From Gammaproteobacteria bacterium (GTDB lineage Bacteria; Pseudomonadota; Gammaproteobacteria; Steroidobacterales; Steroidobacteraceae): a DNA stretch of 64,000 nt. The notes beneath the pieces were generated by a model. That model did not search any database, was not told the origin of the DNA, and saw nothing but the letters and a program-made list of their open reading frames with translations. The stretch spans positions 84,805 through 148,804 of the forward strand of contig JAJPKM010000025.1 in the NCBI GenBank assembly GCA_021323735.1. Reading direction: 5' to 3'. The position numbers and the translations under genes were made by a program. Shown in pieces: positions 34,671-43,243 of this stretch (position 1 is the first letter of the stretch; each line of letters begins with the position of its first letter).

Positions 34671-35336
34671 ATGACCGTGGCAGCAGCGCATCGATTCATA
34701 GTCGTGGAAGGGCCGATCGGCGTGGGCAAGACCAGTTTGGCGCGCCGTCTGAGTCAGTCGCTCGGCGGCCAGTTGGTGCTGGAACAGGCGGACCAAAATC
34801 CATTCCTCGAGCGCTTCTACAAGAATCCGCGTGCGGCGGCATTCCAGACGCAATTGTTTTTTCTGTTTCAGCGGGCACGTCAACTCGAGGATGTTCGCCA
34901 GGAGGATTTATTCGGCGCCGTGCGCGTGGCGGATTATCTCTTGGAAAAGGATCGGCTGTTTGCGCGCGTCACGCTGGACGATGCGGAATACGGGCTATAC
35001 GAGCGTGTCTATGAGCGCGCCGTGGTGGACGCGCCCCAGCCTGACCTGGTCGTGTACCTCCAGGCGCCCGTCGATGTGTTGATGGATCGCATCGCCAAGC
35101 GCGGCATCCGCTATGAACAGCATATCGAACGCGCCTATTTGGAGAAACTTACCCAGGCGTATGCGCGTTTCTTCCACAGCTATGATGCCTCGCCGCTGCT
35201 CATCGTCAATTCGGCGTCCATCGATCCGGTCAACAACGAAAGCGACTACGCGCAATTGTTCGCGGAAATCACCAAGGTCCGGCGCGGCCGGCATTTCTTC
35301 AATCCCGCCGGCAGCAGTTTGTTGCCGGCCGGCTGA
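34671..35336 (+). CDS. Deoxynucleoside kinase family protein
   Basis: This 221-residue protein has P-loop VVEGPIGVGKTSLARRL at residues 11-27, the substrate-side ADQNPFLERFYKN, and DLVVYLQAPVDVLMDRIAKRGIRYEQHIERAYLEKL, which includes the lid Arg residues typical of deoxyadenosine/deoxyguanosine kinases. It likely phosphorylates purine deoxynucleosides for salvage. Proteobacterial homologues often follow folK, as here; the biological reason is not clear. The ATG at 34671 removes an upstream out-of-context extension. It converges with queG over 135 bases with no clear terminator. Confidence 0.85.
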   Translation: MTVAAAHRFIVVEGPIGVGKTSLARRLSQSLGGQLVLEQADQNPFLERFYKNPRAAAFQTQLFFLFQRARQLEDVRQEDLFGAVRVADYLLEKDRLFARVTLDDAEYGLYERVYERAVVDAPQPDLVVYLQAPVDVLMDRIAKRGIRYEQHIERAYLEKLTQAYARFFHSYDASPLLIVNSASIDPVNNESDYAQLFAEITKVRRGRHFFNPAGSSLLPAG

Positions 35337-35471
35337 GCGATCACCAGACCACCTCGCTCGCGGCCATGAGGGAAGGGCGTCTCATCCCGTCGTCGGCCGT
35401 CGCGACGCCGACCGGTGACGCTGGCTTGCGGCACCGACAGGCGCATCGATGCGGCAGGGCGGCTGCGGCGC

Positions 35472-36563
35472 TCAACGTGCCGCCGTACTCGGAGCGTGCT
35501 GCGCCAGCGCCCACCGCACATGTTCGCGCACCAGGGCGGAGGGATGCCGGGCTCGGGCTTCAAGTGCGGCAACGATGACCTGCGAGCTGGGCGCGTTCCC
35601 CAGCGCCACGGCGATATTGCGCAGCCAGCGCTCGTAGCCGATGCGCCGGATGGCACTCCCTTGGGTCTTTTCCAGGAACTCTTGCTCGCTCCAGGCAAAC
35701 AGCTGCGCAAGCTGCGAGTGGTCCAATCCATGGCGAACGTCAAAATCCTTCTCGCGCGTAGGACGGGCAAACTTGTTCCAGGGACAGACGAGTTGACAGT
35801 CGTCGCAACCATAGATGCGATTGCCGATGGCGCGGCGAAATTCCACCGGGATACTGCCGGTCAGCTCGATGGTGAGATAGGAAATACAGCGCCTTGCATC
35901 GAGACGGTAGGGTGCGACGATGGCGCCGGTGGGGCAGGCCGGCATGCAGGCGGCGCAGGTGCCGCAGTGCGCGGTACTGGGCTCGTCGACCGGCAATGGA
36001 AGGTCGAGGTAAATCTCCCCCAGGAAAAAATACGAGCCGCTGTGGCGATCGATCAGGTTCGTATGCTTGCCGATCCAGCCCAAGCGGGCGTTGCGCGCCA
36101 AGGCCTTCTCCAACACCGGCGCTGAGTCGGTGAACACGCGGTGCCCGAACGGACCGACCTCGGCCTCGATGCGCTCGCAGAGCTTTTGCAGCCGTGAGCG
36201 TAGTACTTTGTGGTAGTCGCGACCCAGGGCATAGCGCGACACGTAGCCCATGTTACCGTCGGCGAGCGTGGCGGCCGCGTCGGCCGATTCCTGCGGCCAG
36301 TAGTCCATGCGGACGCTGATGCAGCTGACGGTGCCCGGTATCAGTTCTGTCGGTCGGCTGCGCTTGCGGCCATGGCGCGCCATGTAGCCCATCTCGCCGT
36401 GGAAGCCGGCGTGCAGCCAGTCCAGAAAATGGGTCTCATCCTCGGGCAGATCGATGGTGGCCACGCCGATGCCGGAAAATCCCAACTCCGCGGCCCAAGC
36501 ATCCAAGGAAGCCCTGAGGGCGGCAGGATCGAGGGGTGAGGCAGGTAATGCGGAGGCAGTCAT
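35472..36563 (-). CDS. queG: Epoxyqueuosine reductase
   Basis: This 363-residue enzyme performs the last step of queuosine synthesis on tRNA using cobalamin and two iron-sulfur clusters. Both cluster motifs are visible: CGTCAACMPACPTGAI near residue 187 and CDDCQLVCPWN near residue 240. The N-terminal domain (FSGIGVATIDLPEDETHFLDWLHAGFHGEMGYM) is as in the family, and the C-terminus has HEAT-like helices. The start ATG at 36563 lies only 21 bases from the divergent tsaE start; the longer frame runs through tsaE. Confidence 0.94.
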   Translation of the reverse strand: MTASALPASPLDPAALRASLDAWAAELGFSGIGVATIDLPEDETHFLDWLHAGFHGEMGYMARHGRKRSRPTELIPGTVSCISVRMDYWPQESADAAATLADGNMGYVSRYALGRDYHKVLRSRLQKLCERIEAEVGPFGHRVFTDSAPVLEKALARNARLGWIGKHTNLIDRHSGSYFFLGEIYLDLPLPVDEPSTAHCGTCAACMPACPTGAIVAPYRLDARRCISYLTIELTGSIPVEFRRAIGNRIYGCDDCQLVCPWNKFARPTREKDFDVRHGLDHSQLAQLFAWSEQEFLEKTQGSAIRRIGYERWLRNIAVALGNAPSSQVIVAALEARARHPSALVREHVRWALAQHAPSTAAR

Positions 36564-36572
36564 GGGCGTCCG

Positions 36573-36578
36573 TATAAT
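36573..36578 (+). promoter_or_regulatory. Consensus minus-10 box of tsaE
   Basis: A perfect TATAAT ends 6 bases before the tsaE ATG, so a transcript from it would start at or next to the A of the ATG and be leaderless. No good minus-35 is seen at the correct distance (bases 36550-36555 read GCGGAG, inside queG). It may be a chance match, since the gap is only 21 bases. Confidence 0.4.
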
Positions 36579-36584
36579 AAACCG

Positions 36585-37103
36585 ATGCCGACGGCTTCCC
36601 TGGAATTCGCCTTGCCCGACAGCAGCGCCACGGAAGCGCTGGGCGCCGCATTGGCGCGCGCCTTCTGCGTGCCCAGCCGGGGCGCCGTAGTGCACCTGCG
36701 CGGCGAATTGGGCAGCGGCAAGACCACCTGCGCCCGCAGCCTGCTGCATGCCCTCGGCGTCACGGCGACGGTGCGCAGTCCCACCTATACCCTGGTCGAT
36801 ACCTACAGCTCGCCCGAGCTCAAATTCGTGCACGTGGATCTGTACCGCCTGCGCTCCAGCGCCGAGGTCGAGGAGTTGGGGTTGCGCGACCTGACGGGAC
36901 CTAAGTCCCTGATGCTGATCGAGTGGCCCGAGCAGGGCGGTGCCGCCGTGCCGGCCGCTGACTTGGATGTGCAGCTTCGCTATGTGGATGTCGGTGAGTC
37001 GCGAGCGGCATCGCTTCGTGCCGGCAGCGAGTCAGGAGCAAGCTGGCTCGCGAAGCTGGGACTTGACCATAGCTTAATGCCCTATGTATCTAATTTAACT
37101 TGA
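36585..37103 (+). CDS. tsaE: tRNA threonylcarbamoyladenosine ATPase TsaE
   Basis: This 172-residue P-loop protein is needed with TsaB and TsaD for t6A37 formation on ANN-decoding tRNAs. Motifs are VVHLRGELGSGKTTCARSLLHALG near residue 35, VRSPTYTLVDTY near residue 63 and LMLIEWPEQGG near residue 109. The C-terminal 30 residues are less conserved. It is followed after 33 bases by amiC, the usual gammaproteobacterial order tsaE-amiC-mutL-miaA-hfq. Confidence 0.94.
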   Translation: MPTASLEFALPDSSATEALGAALARAFCVPSRGAVVHLRGELGSGKTTCARSLLHALGVTATVRSPTYTLVDTYSSPELKFVHVDLYRLRSSAEVEELGLRDLTGPKSLMLIEWPEQGGAAVPAADLDVQLRYVDVGESRAASLRAGSESGASWLAKLGLDHSLMPYVSNLT

Positions 37104-37136
37104 AAAAGGATCGTAAACGGCGTTAACTTAATCGCC

Positions 37137-38357
37137 ATGAACCGTCTATGGCTGCAGTGCTGCCTCGGGTCGTTGCTGGCAACGGCGTTCTGGCAGCCTG
37201 CCTTCGCGGTGGATGTGCGCGCAGTTCGCCTCTGGGCGGGCCCGGACAGTACGCGGGTGGTGGTGGATTTATCCGGTAGCGCGCAACACAGTTTGCTGAT
37301 TCTGCACAACCCGGAGCGGGTCGTGCTGGACGTGTCCGGAGCCCGGCTTGGACCCCGGGCGGGCAGGCCGCCGGCCGGCGCCGGCGCGGTGAAGCAGGTG
37401 CGCATGTCGCGCAATGCGGCGGGAAATCTGCGTTTGGTGCTCGATCTGGCGCACCCCATCGAAGCCAAAAGCTTCTTGTCGAAGCCAAATGCGCACTATG
37501 GCTACCGGTTGGTCGTCGATCTCGGCGTCACCGCTCGCGCCGATCAGCATGCCGATCAGCCCGTCAGGGTGAAGCACGCGCCGGCCGATGCGCGCGATCT
37601 CATCATTGCCATCGACGCCGGGCATGGCGGTGAGGATCCGGGAGCGATCGGCAAGAACGGCACGCGTGAGAAGGACGTGGTCTTGAAGATCGCCCAAGAT
37701 CTCGCGGTCAAGATCAACGCCGAGCCCGGCATGCGGGCCATGCTCACCCGCGGCGGCGATTACTTCGTCCCCTTGCGCGACCGGATGCGCCGCGCACGGG
37801 CGCAGCAAGCGGATCTATTCGTGTCCATTCACGCCGATTCTGCCCGCGACCGCAGTGTCGACGGCTCGTCGGTGTACATCCTGTCCCAGCGTGGCGCCAC
37901 CGACGAAGCATCGCGCTGGCTTGCGGAACGGGAAAATGCCTCGGACTTGATCGGCGGCGTTTCCTTGGACGACAAGGACGATGTGCTTGCCTCGGTGCTG
38001 CTCGATCTGTCGCAATCGGCCTCGCTGAATGCAAGTCAGGTCGCTGCCGAGCGGGTATTGCAGCGGCTCACCCAAGCCGGCGAGGTGCGCAAGCGCGAGG
38101 TACAGCAGGCGCGGTTCATGGTGTTAAAGTCGCCCGACATCCCCTCCATGCTGGTCGAGACGGCCTATATTTCTAATCCGCAGGAAGAGCTGCGGCTGCG
38201 CACGTCGGCGCATCAAGCGAAGCTCGCCGATGCCATCCGCCGCGGCGTGCATGACTATTTCTATGCCAATCCGCCCATGGGCACCCGCATCGCGCAACTG
38301 GCCGGCAACGCCGCGCATCCGGTGTTGGCGGCCGGTGCCGGCGGAACGGGCGAGTAG
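37137..38357 (+). CDS. amiC: N-acetylmuramoyl-L-alanine amidase with AMIN domain
   Basis: This is a 406-residue protein. The signal peptide LWLQCCLGSLLATAFWQPAFA ends near residue 24. An AMIN domain (residues 25-125) targets the septal cell wall. The amidase_3 domain (about 153-375) shows the zinc ligands: His in IDAGHGGEDPGA, Glu in TREKDVV, His in FVSIHADS, and the catalytic Glu in MLVETAYISN. It cleaves peptidoglycan stem peptides for daughter-cell separation. There is no LysM domain at the C-terminus. A 197-base gap to mutL shows no gene or strong structure. Confidence 0.93.
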   Translation: MNRLWLQCCLGSLLATAFWQPAFAVDVRAVRLWAGPDSTRVVVDLSGSAQHSLLILHNPERVVLDVSGARLGPRAGRPPAGAGAVKQVRMSRNAAGNLRLVLDLAHPIEAKSFLSKPNAHYGYRLVVDLGVTARADQHADQPVRVKHAPADARDLIIAIDAGHGGEDPGAIGKNGTREKDVVLKIAQDLAVKINAEPGMRAMLTRGGDYFVPLRDRMRRARAQQADLFVSIHADSARDRSVDGSSVYILSQRGATDEASRWLAERENASDLIGGVSLDDKDDVLASVLLDLSQSASLNASQVAAERVLQRLTQAGEVRKREVQQARFMVLKSPDIPSMLVETAYISNPQEELRLRTSAHQAKLADAIRRGVHDYFYANPPMGTRIAQLAGNAAHPVLAAGAGGTGE

Positions 38358-38554
38358 GCCACGGGATCGGCCACGGCCCGGGGCTTGATGCCTCGCGCGC
38401 GCCTGACGGCCCGACCGGTGTCGCCAGGGGCTTGGAGCCTTCTTAAGTATCCCCGTGGTCGCGAGTGAGACCAAACACCCACGCGCGGCGAGCGCACGCT
38501 TGATGACACTCACCTGACGGCACCCGCCCCTCAAGACCCCAGGCTTGTGCGAAA

Positions 38555-40486
38555 ATGCACCTGCCGAGGTTGCCATTGCCCATTCAACTCCTATCCGACT
38601 CCCTCATCAGTCAAATCGCTGCCGGCGAGGTCATCGAACGGCCGGCTTCCGTGGTCAAGGAGCTGGTGGAGAACGCCTTGGACGCCGGCGCGCGACGCAT
38701 CGATGTCGAGATCGAACGCGGCGGCTGCGGCTCGATGCGGGTGCGCGACGATGGCGCAGGCATCGATCCGGCGGAGATCGCCCTGGCGTTGGCGCGGCAT
38801 GCCACCAGCAAGATCGCCTCGCTACAGGACCTGGAGAATGTTTGCAGTCTCGGGTTTCGCGGTGAAGCGCTGCCCAGCATCGCCTCGGTATCGCGACTGT
38901 CGCTGATCTCGCGCTCGGCGGGAGGAACCCATGCCTGGGGGATTGAAGCGCGCGACGGCGAACTGAGCGCGCCGGCGCCGGCCTCGCATGCCTTGGGAAC
39001 CAGCGTCGAGGTGCGGGATTTATTTTTCAATGTTCCGGCGCGGCGCAAATTCTTGCGCGCCGACAACACGGAATATCAGCATATCCTGCGCATGCTGGAA
39101 CGCCTGGCCCTGTCGCGTTTCGACGTGGCGTTCAGCCTCGTGCACAACGGCAAGAGCATCTGGGCCCTGCCCGCGGCGGCCGGCGAGGCGGAGCGGCTGG
39201 CACGGGTGGCGCGGATCTGCGGCGAGGAATTCGCCGCCCATGTGATCGAGCTGCGCCATGACACCGAATCGTTGCGCCTGTCCGGATGGCTGGCATTACC
39301 CACGTTCTCGCGCAGCCAGCCGGACCTGCAATTCACCTTCTTGAACGGGCGCTTCGTGCGCGACAAGGTGCTGGTGGGTGCGGCACGCCAGGCCTACCGG
39401 GACGTGCTGTTTCATGGCCGCTTCTGCGCGTACCTGTTGTACTTGGAGATGGATCCACGCTGGGTGGATGTCAACGCGCATCCGCAAAAATTGGAAGTAC
39501 GCTTTCGCGATTCGCGCCGCGTGCATGACTTCCTGTTTAGGACTCTGGAGAAGGCACTCGCGGCGACGCGCCCCTCGTCGCAGTCGCCGGGCAGCGCGCC
39601 CTCGGATTGGCTGACAGGCGCATCGCGCTTCGCCGCTGGCGCCGGTGCAGGAACCGATGCCGGTGCCGCAGCTACCAACGGAGACGCCGCTACCAACGGT
39701 GCTGCCGTTTCCACGGGTGCCGCCGGCGGTGCCCGTCCTGCGCAAGCGCGTTTCGCGCTGCCGGAGGTGCCGGCGAGGCCATCCGCGGATGCCTACCGCA
39801 GCTATGTCACGCCGGGTCTCACCGCCGTGCACGATCACGGCCCCGCCATGGATGGAAGCGCAACGAACGCGGACATGGGGGTGGCCTTGGCTTCGGGCGA
39901 GGCTGCCGCACCCTTGGGGTATGCCATCGCCCAGCTGCACGGCGTCTATATCTTGGCTCAGTCCGCCGACGGCATGGTGTTGGTGGACATGCACGCGGCG
40001 CACGAACGGATCATGTACGAAGGCATGAAGAAATTGCTGTCGGGGCAGACCGCGCAGCAGCAGCTGTTGATGCCACAAGTGCTGCACGTGAGCCCGGCGC
40101 AGGCCGACATGGCGGAAGGGCATCGACAGGAATTCGCGGCCTTGGGATTTGACGTCACACGCCTAGGTCCCGATCAATTGGCGCTGCGCGCGGTTCCCAT
40201 CCTGCTGGCCGGACATGACCCGGCCGGCATCGTGCGCGATGTGCTCTCGGATTTGCTCGAGGCAGGCCATTCGCGGCGCGTTGAGGAATCCATCAATCAC
40301 CTGCTCGCCACCATGGCCTGTCACGCGGCCGTGCGCGCGCGGCGCGTGCTGAGCTTGACGGAAATGAATGCCTTGCTGCGCGAAATGGAGGGCACCGAAC
40401 GCGCAGACCAATGTAATCACGGGCGTCCGACCTGGGTGCGTTTGTCCATGAGCGAGCTGGATCGGCTGTTCTTGCGCGGACGCTGA
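38555..40486 (+). CDS. mutL: DNA mismatch repair protein MutL
   Basis: This 643-residue GHKL ATPase couples MutS recognition to strand incision. N-terminal motifs are IAAGEVIERPASVVKELVENALDAGA, DDGAGI, TSKIASLQDLENVCSLGFRGEAL, and GTSVEVRDLFFNVPARRKFL. The central linker of about 120 residues is Ala/Thr/Gly-rich. The C-terminal dimerisation domain ends in CNHGRPTWVRL. No endonuclease DQHA-type metal motif is seen, so it belongs to the MutH-class, nick-dependent type or relies on another factor. miaA starts on the last base of its stop. Confidence 0.96.
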   Translation: MHLPRLPLPIQLLSDSLISQIAAGEVIERPASVVKELVENALDAGARRIDVEIERGGCGSMRVRDDGAGIDPAEIALALARHATSKIASLQDLENVCSLGFRGEALPSIASVSRLSLISRSAGGTHAWGIEARDGELSAPAPASHALGTSVEVRDLFFNVPARRKFLRADNTEYQHILRMLERLALSRFDVAFSLVHNGKSIWALPAAAGEAERLARVARICGEEFAAHVIELRHDTESLRLSGWLALPTFSRSQPDLQFTFLNGRFVRDKVLVGAARQAYRDVLFHGRFCAYLLYLEMDPRWVDVNAHPQKLEVRFRDSRRVHDFLFRTLEKALAATRPSSQSPGSAPSDWLTGASRFAAGAGAGTDAGAAATNGDAATNGAAVSTGAAGGARPAQARFALPEVPARPSADAYRSYVTPGLTAVHDHGPAMDGSATNADMGVALASGEAAAPLGYAIAQLHGVYILAQSADGMVLVDMHAAHERIMYEGMKKLLSGQTAQQQLLMPQVLHVSPAQADMAEGHRQEFAALGFDVTRLGPDQLALRAVPILLAGHDPAGIVRDVLSDLLEAGHSRRVEESINHLLATMACHAAVRARRVLSLTEMNALLREMEGTERADQCNHGRPTWVRLSMSELDRLFLRGR

Positions 40487-41448
40487 TGCCGAACTCGCAG
40501 GAGCGCCGCTCGGCCGTGCTGCTGATGGGACCGACCGGCTCGGGCAAATCCGAGCTGGCCCTGCGGCTCGCCGAACGGCTGCCCTTGGAAATCATCAGCG
40601 TGGATTCGGCGCAGGTGTACCGCGGCATGGACATCGGTACCGCCAAGCCGACATTGGCCACCCGAGCCCAGGTCCCCCACCATCTCATCGATATCCGCGA
40701 TGCGGCGATGGGTTATTCGGTGGGGGAATTCACCCAGGATGTGCTCGGCGCCATGCAGGGCATCTGGTCGCGCGGCCGGCTGCCCTTGTTGGTCGGCGGG
40801 ACCATGATGTATTTCCATGCCCTGACGGCGGGCATCGCGGAGCTTCCGGAGGCAGATGCGGACGTGCGCGCGGGTATCGACGCCAGAGCGGCGAAGCACG
40901 GCTGGGCCGCGGTCCACAGGGAACTCGCCGAGGTCGATCCGCTGGCCGCGGCGCGCATCCACAGCAACGATCCGCAGCGCATTCAACGCGCGCTCGAAGT
41001 TCACCGCCTCACCGGCCGGCCCATCACCGAGCTGCAACAGGCGCGCATGTCGCCGATTGCCGACGTCAATCTCATGGAATTTGCACTTGCCCCCCTTGAA
41101 CGCGGCGAGTTGCACGCCAAGATCGAAACTCGGTTCAAGGCAATGCTCGACGCCGGTTTTGTAGAGGAAGTCAGAAGCTTGTACGAAAGAGGCGATTTGA
41201 GTGCGGAACATCCATCCATGCGCGCGGTCGGATATCGGCAACTATGGCGCTATTTGGCGGGGCTGACTTCGTTGAATGAAGCCGCGGACCAAGCGGTTGC
41301 CGCGACGCGACAACTGGCCAAGCGGCAATTTACTTGGCTGCGTCGACGCGCTGAGGCGCGATGGTTGGATGCCATGCAACCGGACTTGGCACGCACGATG
41401 TTCGACGCACTGTCCGAGGGCGGATTTGCAAATTGGCCTAAGCTTTAA
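40486..41448 (+). CDS. miaA: tRNA dimethylallyltransferase
   Basis: This 320-residue enzyme transfers the dimethylallyl group to A37 of UNN-decoding tRNAs. The P-loop GPTGSGKSELALRLAERL is at residues 14-31, DSAQVYRGMDIGTAKP is near residue 40, and the insertion and core follow the family to VAATRQLAKRQFTWLRR near residue 275. The start overlaps the mutL stop by one base (TGATG). hfq follows after 100 bases with its own leader. Confidence 0.96.
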   Translation: MPNSQERRSAVLLMGPTGSGKSELALRLAERLPLEIISVDSAQVYRGMDIGTAKPTLATRAQVPHHLIDIRDAAMGYSVGEFTQDVLGAMQGIWSRGRLPLLVGGTMMYFHALTAGIAELPEADADVRAGIDARAAKHGWAAVHRELAEVDPLAAARIHSNDPQRIQRALEVHRLTGRPITELQQARMSPIADVNLMEFALAPLERGELHAKIETRFKAMLDAGFVEEVRSLYERGDLSAEHPSMRAVGYRQLWRYLAGLTSLNEAADQAVAATRQLAKRQFTWLRRRAEARWLDAMQPDLARTMFDALSEGGFANWPKL

Positions 41449-41548
41449 CGCGGGCCGTTGCGCTGTGCTAGCATTAATCGTGTATGTGCCTCGTGCCGCA
41501 TGGAAGTGATACGGCAGTACTAATGACAAAGAACAAGGAGCTTTACCC

Positions 41549-41806
41549 ATGGCCCGTGGCCAGTCTCTGCAGGACCCATTCCTGAATGCCCTGCGCAAAG
41601 AAAGGGTGCCTGTTTCAATTTATCTTGTTAACGGCATCAAACTACAAGGACAGATCGATTCATTCGACCAGTTCGTCGTGTTGTTGAGAAACAGCGTGAG
41701 TCAGATGGTGTACAAACATGCCATTTCCACCGTCGTCCCCGCGCGCAATGTGCGATTGCCGACCTGCGAGGACGGCGAAGTCACGGAACCTGCCATCGTC
41801 GAATGA
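41549..41806 (+). CDS. hfq: RNA chaperone Hfq
   Basis: This 85-residue Sm-like hexamer subunit mediates sRNA-mRNA pairing. The Sm1 motif is [20 protein letters not shown], followed by [18 protein letters not shown]; Sm2 is [10 protein letters not shown]. The C-terminal tail is short (about 15 residues, acidic). AAGGAG lies 9 bases upstream of the ATG. The 100-base gap before it is the likely promoter region. hflX begins within a few bases of the stop. Confidence 0.98.
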   Translation: MARGQSLQDPFLNALRKERVPVSIYLVNGIKLQGQIDSFDQFVVLLRNSVSQMVYKHAISTVVPARNVRLPTCEDGEVTEPAIVE

Positions 41807-41818
41807 TGGGGTGGTCCT

Positions 41819-43126
41819 CTGCAGTTATTTGAACGCCCGGAAGGCGGCGAGCGCGCCGTTCTAGTCGGCGTCGGCATCGGCCATCCGGTCGATCCGAGCG
41901 ACATGGCCGAATTCTCCGCGCTGGCCGCTTCCGCCGGTACACTGGCCGCGGGTACGGTGCTCTGCACACGCTCGCGTCCGGATCCCAAATACTTCGTAGG
42001 GTCTGGCAAGGCGGAAGAGATTCGCGCCGCGGCGGAATTACACCAGGCAGATCTCGTCCTGGTGGACCAAACCCTCAGCCCCAGTCAGGAGCGCAACCTC
42101 GAGAAGCTCACCGGGCGTCGAGTATTGGACCGTAACGGGTTGATTCTGGATATTTTTGCTCAGCGCGCACGGAGTTTCGAGGGCAAGCTTCAAGTGGAGC
42201 TGGCGCAGCTGTCGCATCTGGCGACACGACTGGTGCGAGGCTGGACCCACCTCGAGCGGCAGAAGGGCGGCATCGGCCTGCGCGGTCCGGGCGAGACGCA
42301 GCTGGAGACCGATCGACGCCTGATCGCCAAGCGCATCCGCACGCTGCGGTCGCGCTTGGAGAAGCTGGATCGGCAGCGCGACACCGGCCGGCATGTGCGC
42401 CGCGAGGTACCCGTGCCGACCGTGGCACTGGTGGGCTACACCAACGCCGGCAAGTCGACGCTGTTCAATGCGCTTACCGGTTCCGATTCCTTCGTGGCGG
42501 ATCAACTGTTCGCCACGCTGGATCCCACGGTCCGGCGGGTCAAGCTGGGCGGTGTCGGCGAGGTCGTTCTGGCCGATACGGTGGGATTCGTGCGCGCCCT
42601 GCCGCACGAACTCATTGCCGCGTTCCGCTCCACATTGCAGGAAGCCCGCGAGGCCGACCTGTTGCTGCACGTGGTGGATGCCGGCGATCCAAAGCGCCAA
42701 GAGCGCATCGAGCAGGTACGTGACGTGTTGCGCGGCATCGGTGCCGGCGAGATTCGCGAACTGTTGGTGTTCAATAAAATCGACGTGAGTCAGGATGAGG
42801 CGCGAACGGTGGCGAGCGCGGACGGCGTGGCCTCTCAGGCCTGGGTCTCGGCGGCGAGCGGTGCAGGCGTCGGGTTGTTGCGCGAGGCGATGGCGCATGC
42901 GGTTCGCCCCAACCAGGTGCGGCGCACGTTCCATCTGCAGTTGCAGGCGGCCGCCGTCCGGTCTGAGCTCTATACGCGCAACGCCGTGCGAGCCGAGCGG
43001 CAGCGCGAAGACGGTAGCTGGGACATCGACGTCGAACTGGACCTCGCCGAGGTTGCCAAACTGGCGGGCGCCAAGGGTGTCAACTTGATGGAAACCGTCC
43101 GACCGGTGGTTCAGCGCGTGGCCTGA
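41819..43126 (+). CDS. hflX: Ribosome-splitting GTPase HflX (possible CTG start)
   Basis: This protein of about 435 residues has G1 GYTNAGKSTLFNALTG near residue 206, G3 DTVGFVRALPHELIAAF near residue 253, and the HflX glycine-rich segment GGIGLRGPGETQLETDRRLI near residue 150. The first ATG is at 41903, but the frame upstream encodes LFERPEGGERAVLVGVGIGH, the normal beginning of the HflX N-terminal domain. Upstream to the in-frame stop at 41804 no ATG, GTG or TTG occurs. CTG at 41819, preceded by GGGGTGG, is the only plausible start, so I annotate from there. Confidence 0.85.
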   Translation: MQLFERPEGGERAVLVGVGIGHPVDPSDMAEFSALAASAGTLAAGTVLCTRSRPDPKYFVGSGKAEEIRAAAELHQADLVLVDQTLSPSQERNLEKLTGRRVLDRNGLILDIFAQRARSFEGKLQVELAQLSHLATRLVRGWTHLERQKGGIGLRGPGETQLETDRRLIAKRIRTLRSRLEKLDRQRDTGRHVRREVPVPTVALVGYTNAGKSTLFNALTGSDSFVADQLFATLDPTVRRVKLGGVGEVVLADTVGFVRALPHELIAAFRSTLQEAREADLLLHVVDAGDPKRQERIEQVRDVLRGIGAGEIRELLVFNKIDVSQDEARTVASADGVASQAWVSAASGAGVGLLREAMAHAVRPNQVRRTFHLQLQAAAVRSELYTRNAVRAERQREDGSWDIDVELDLAEVAKLAGAKGVNLMETVRPVVQRVA

Positions 43127-43243
43127 GCGCATGCTTCGGTGTGCCAGGCGGTGTGAAGGAGCCAAGCGGCGGCCCGCCTGCTAGAATCCGCGGCTCCGTC
43201 ATTCACGAACCCAAAACTCGCAACTCATCATTAGGCATATCGC

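Noticed and set aside
38430..38470. Shared TCTTAAGTAT stretch with the hairpin at 15477
   Set aside because: Only about ten bases match and no hairpin forms at 38440, so it is likely chance.
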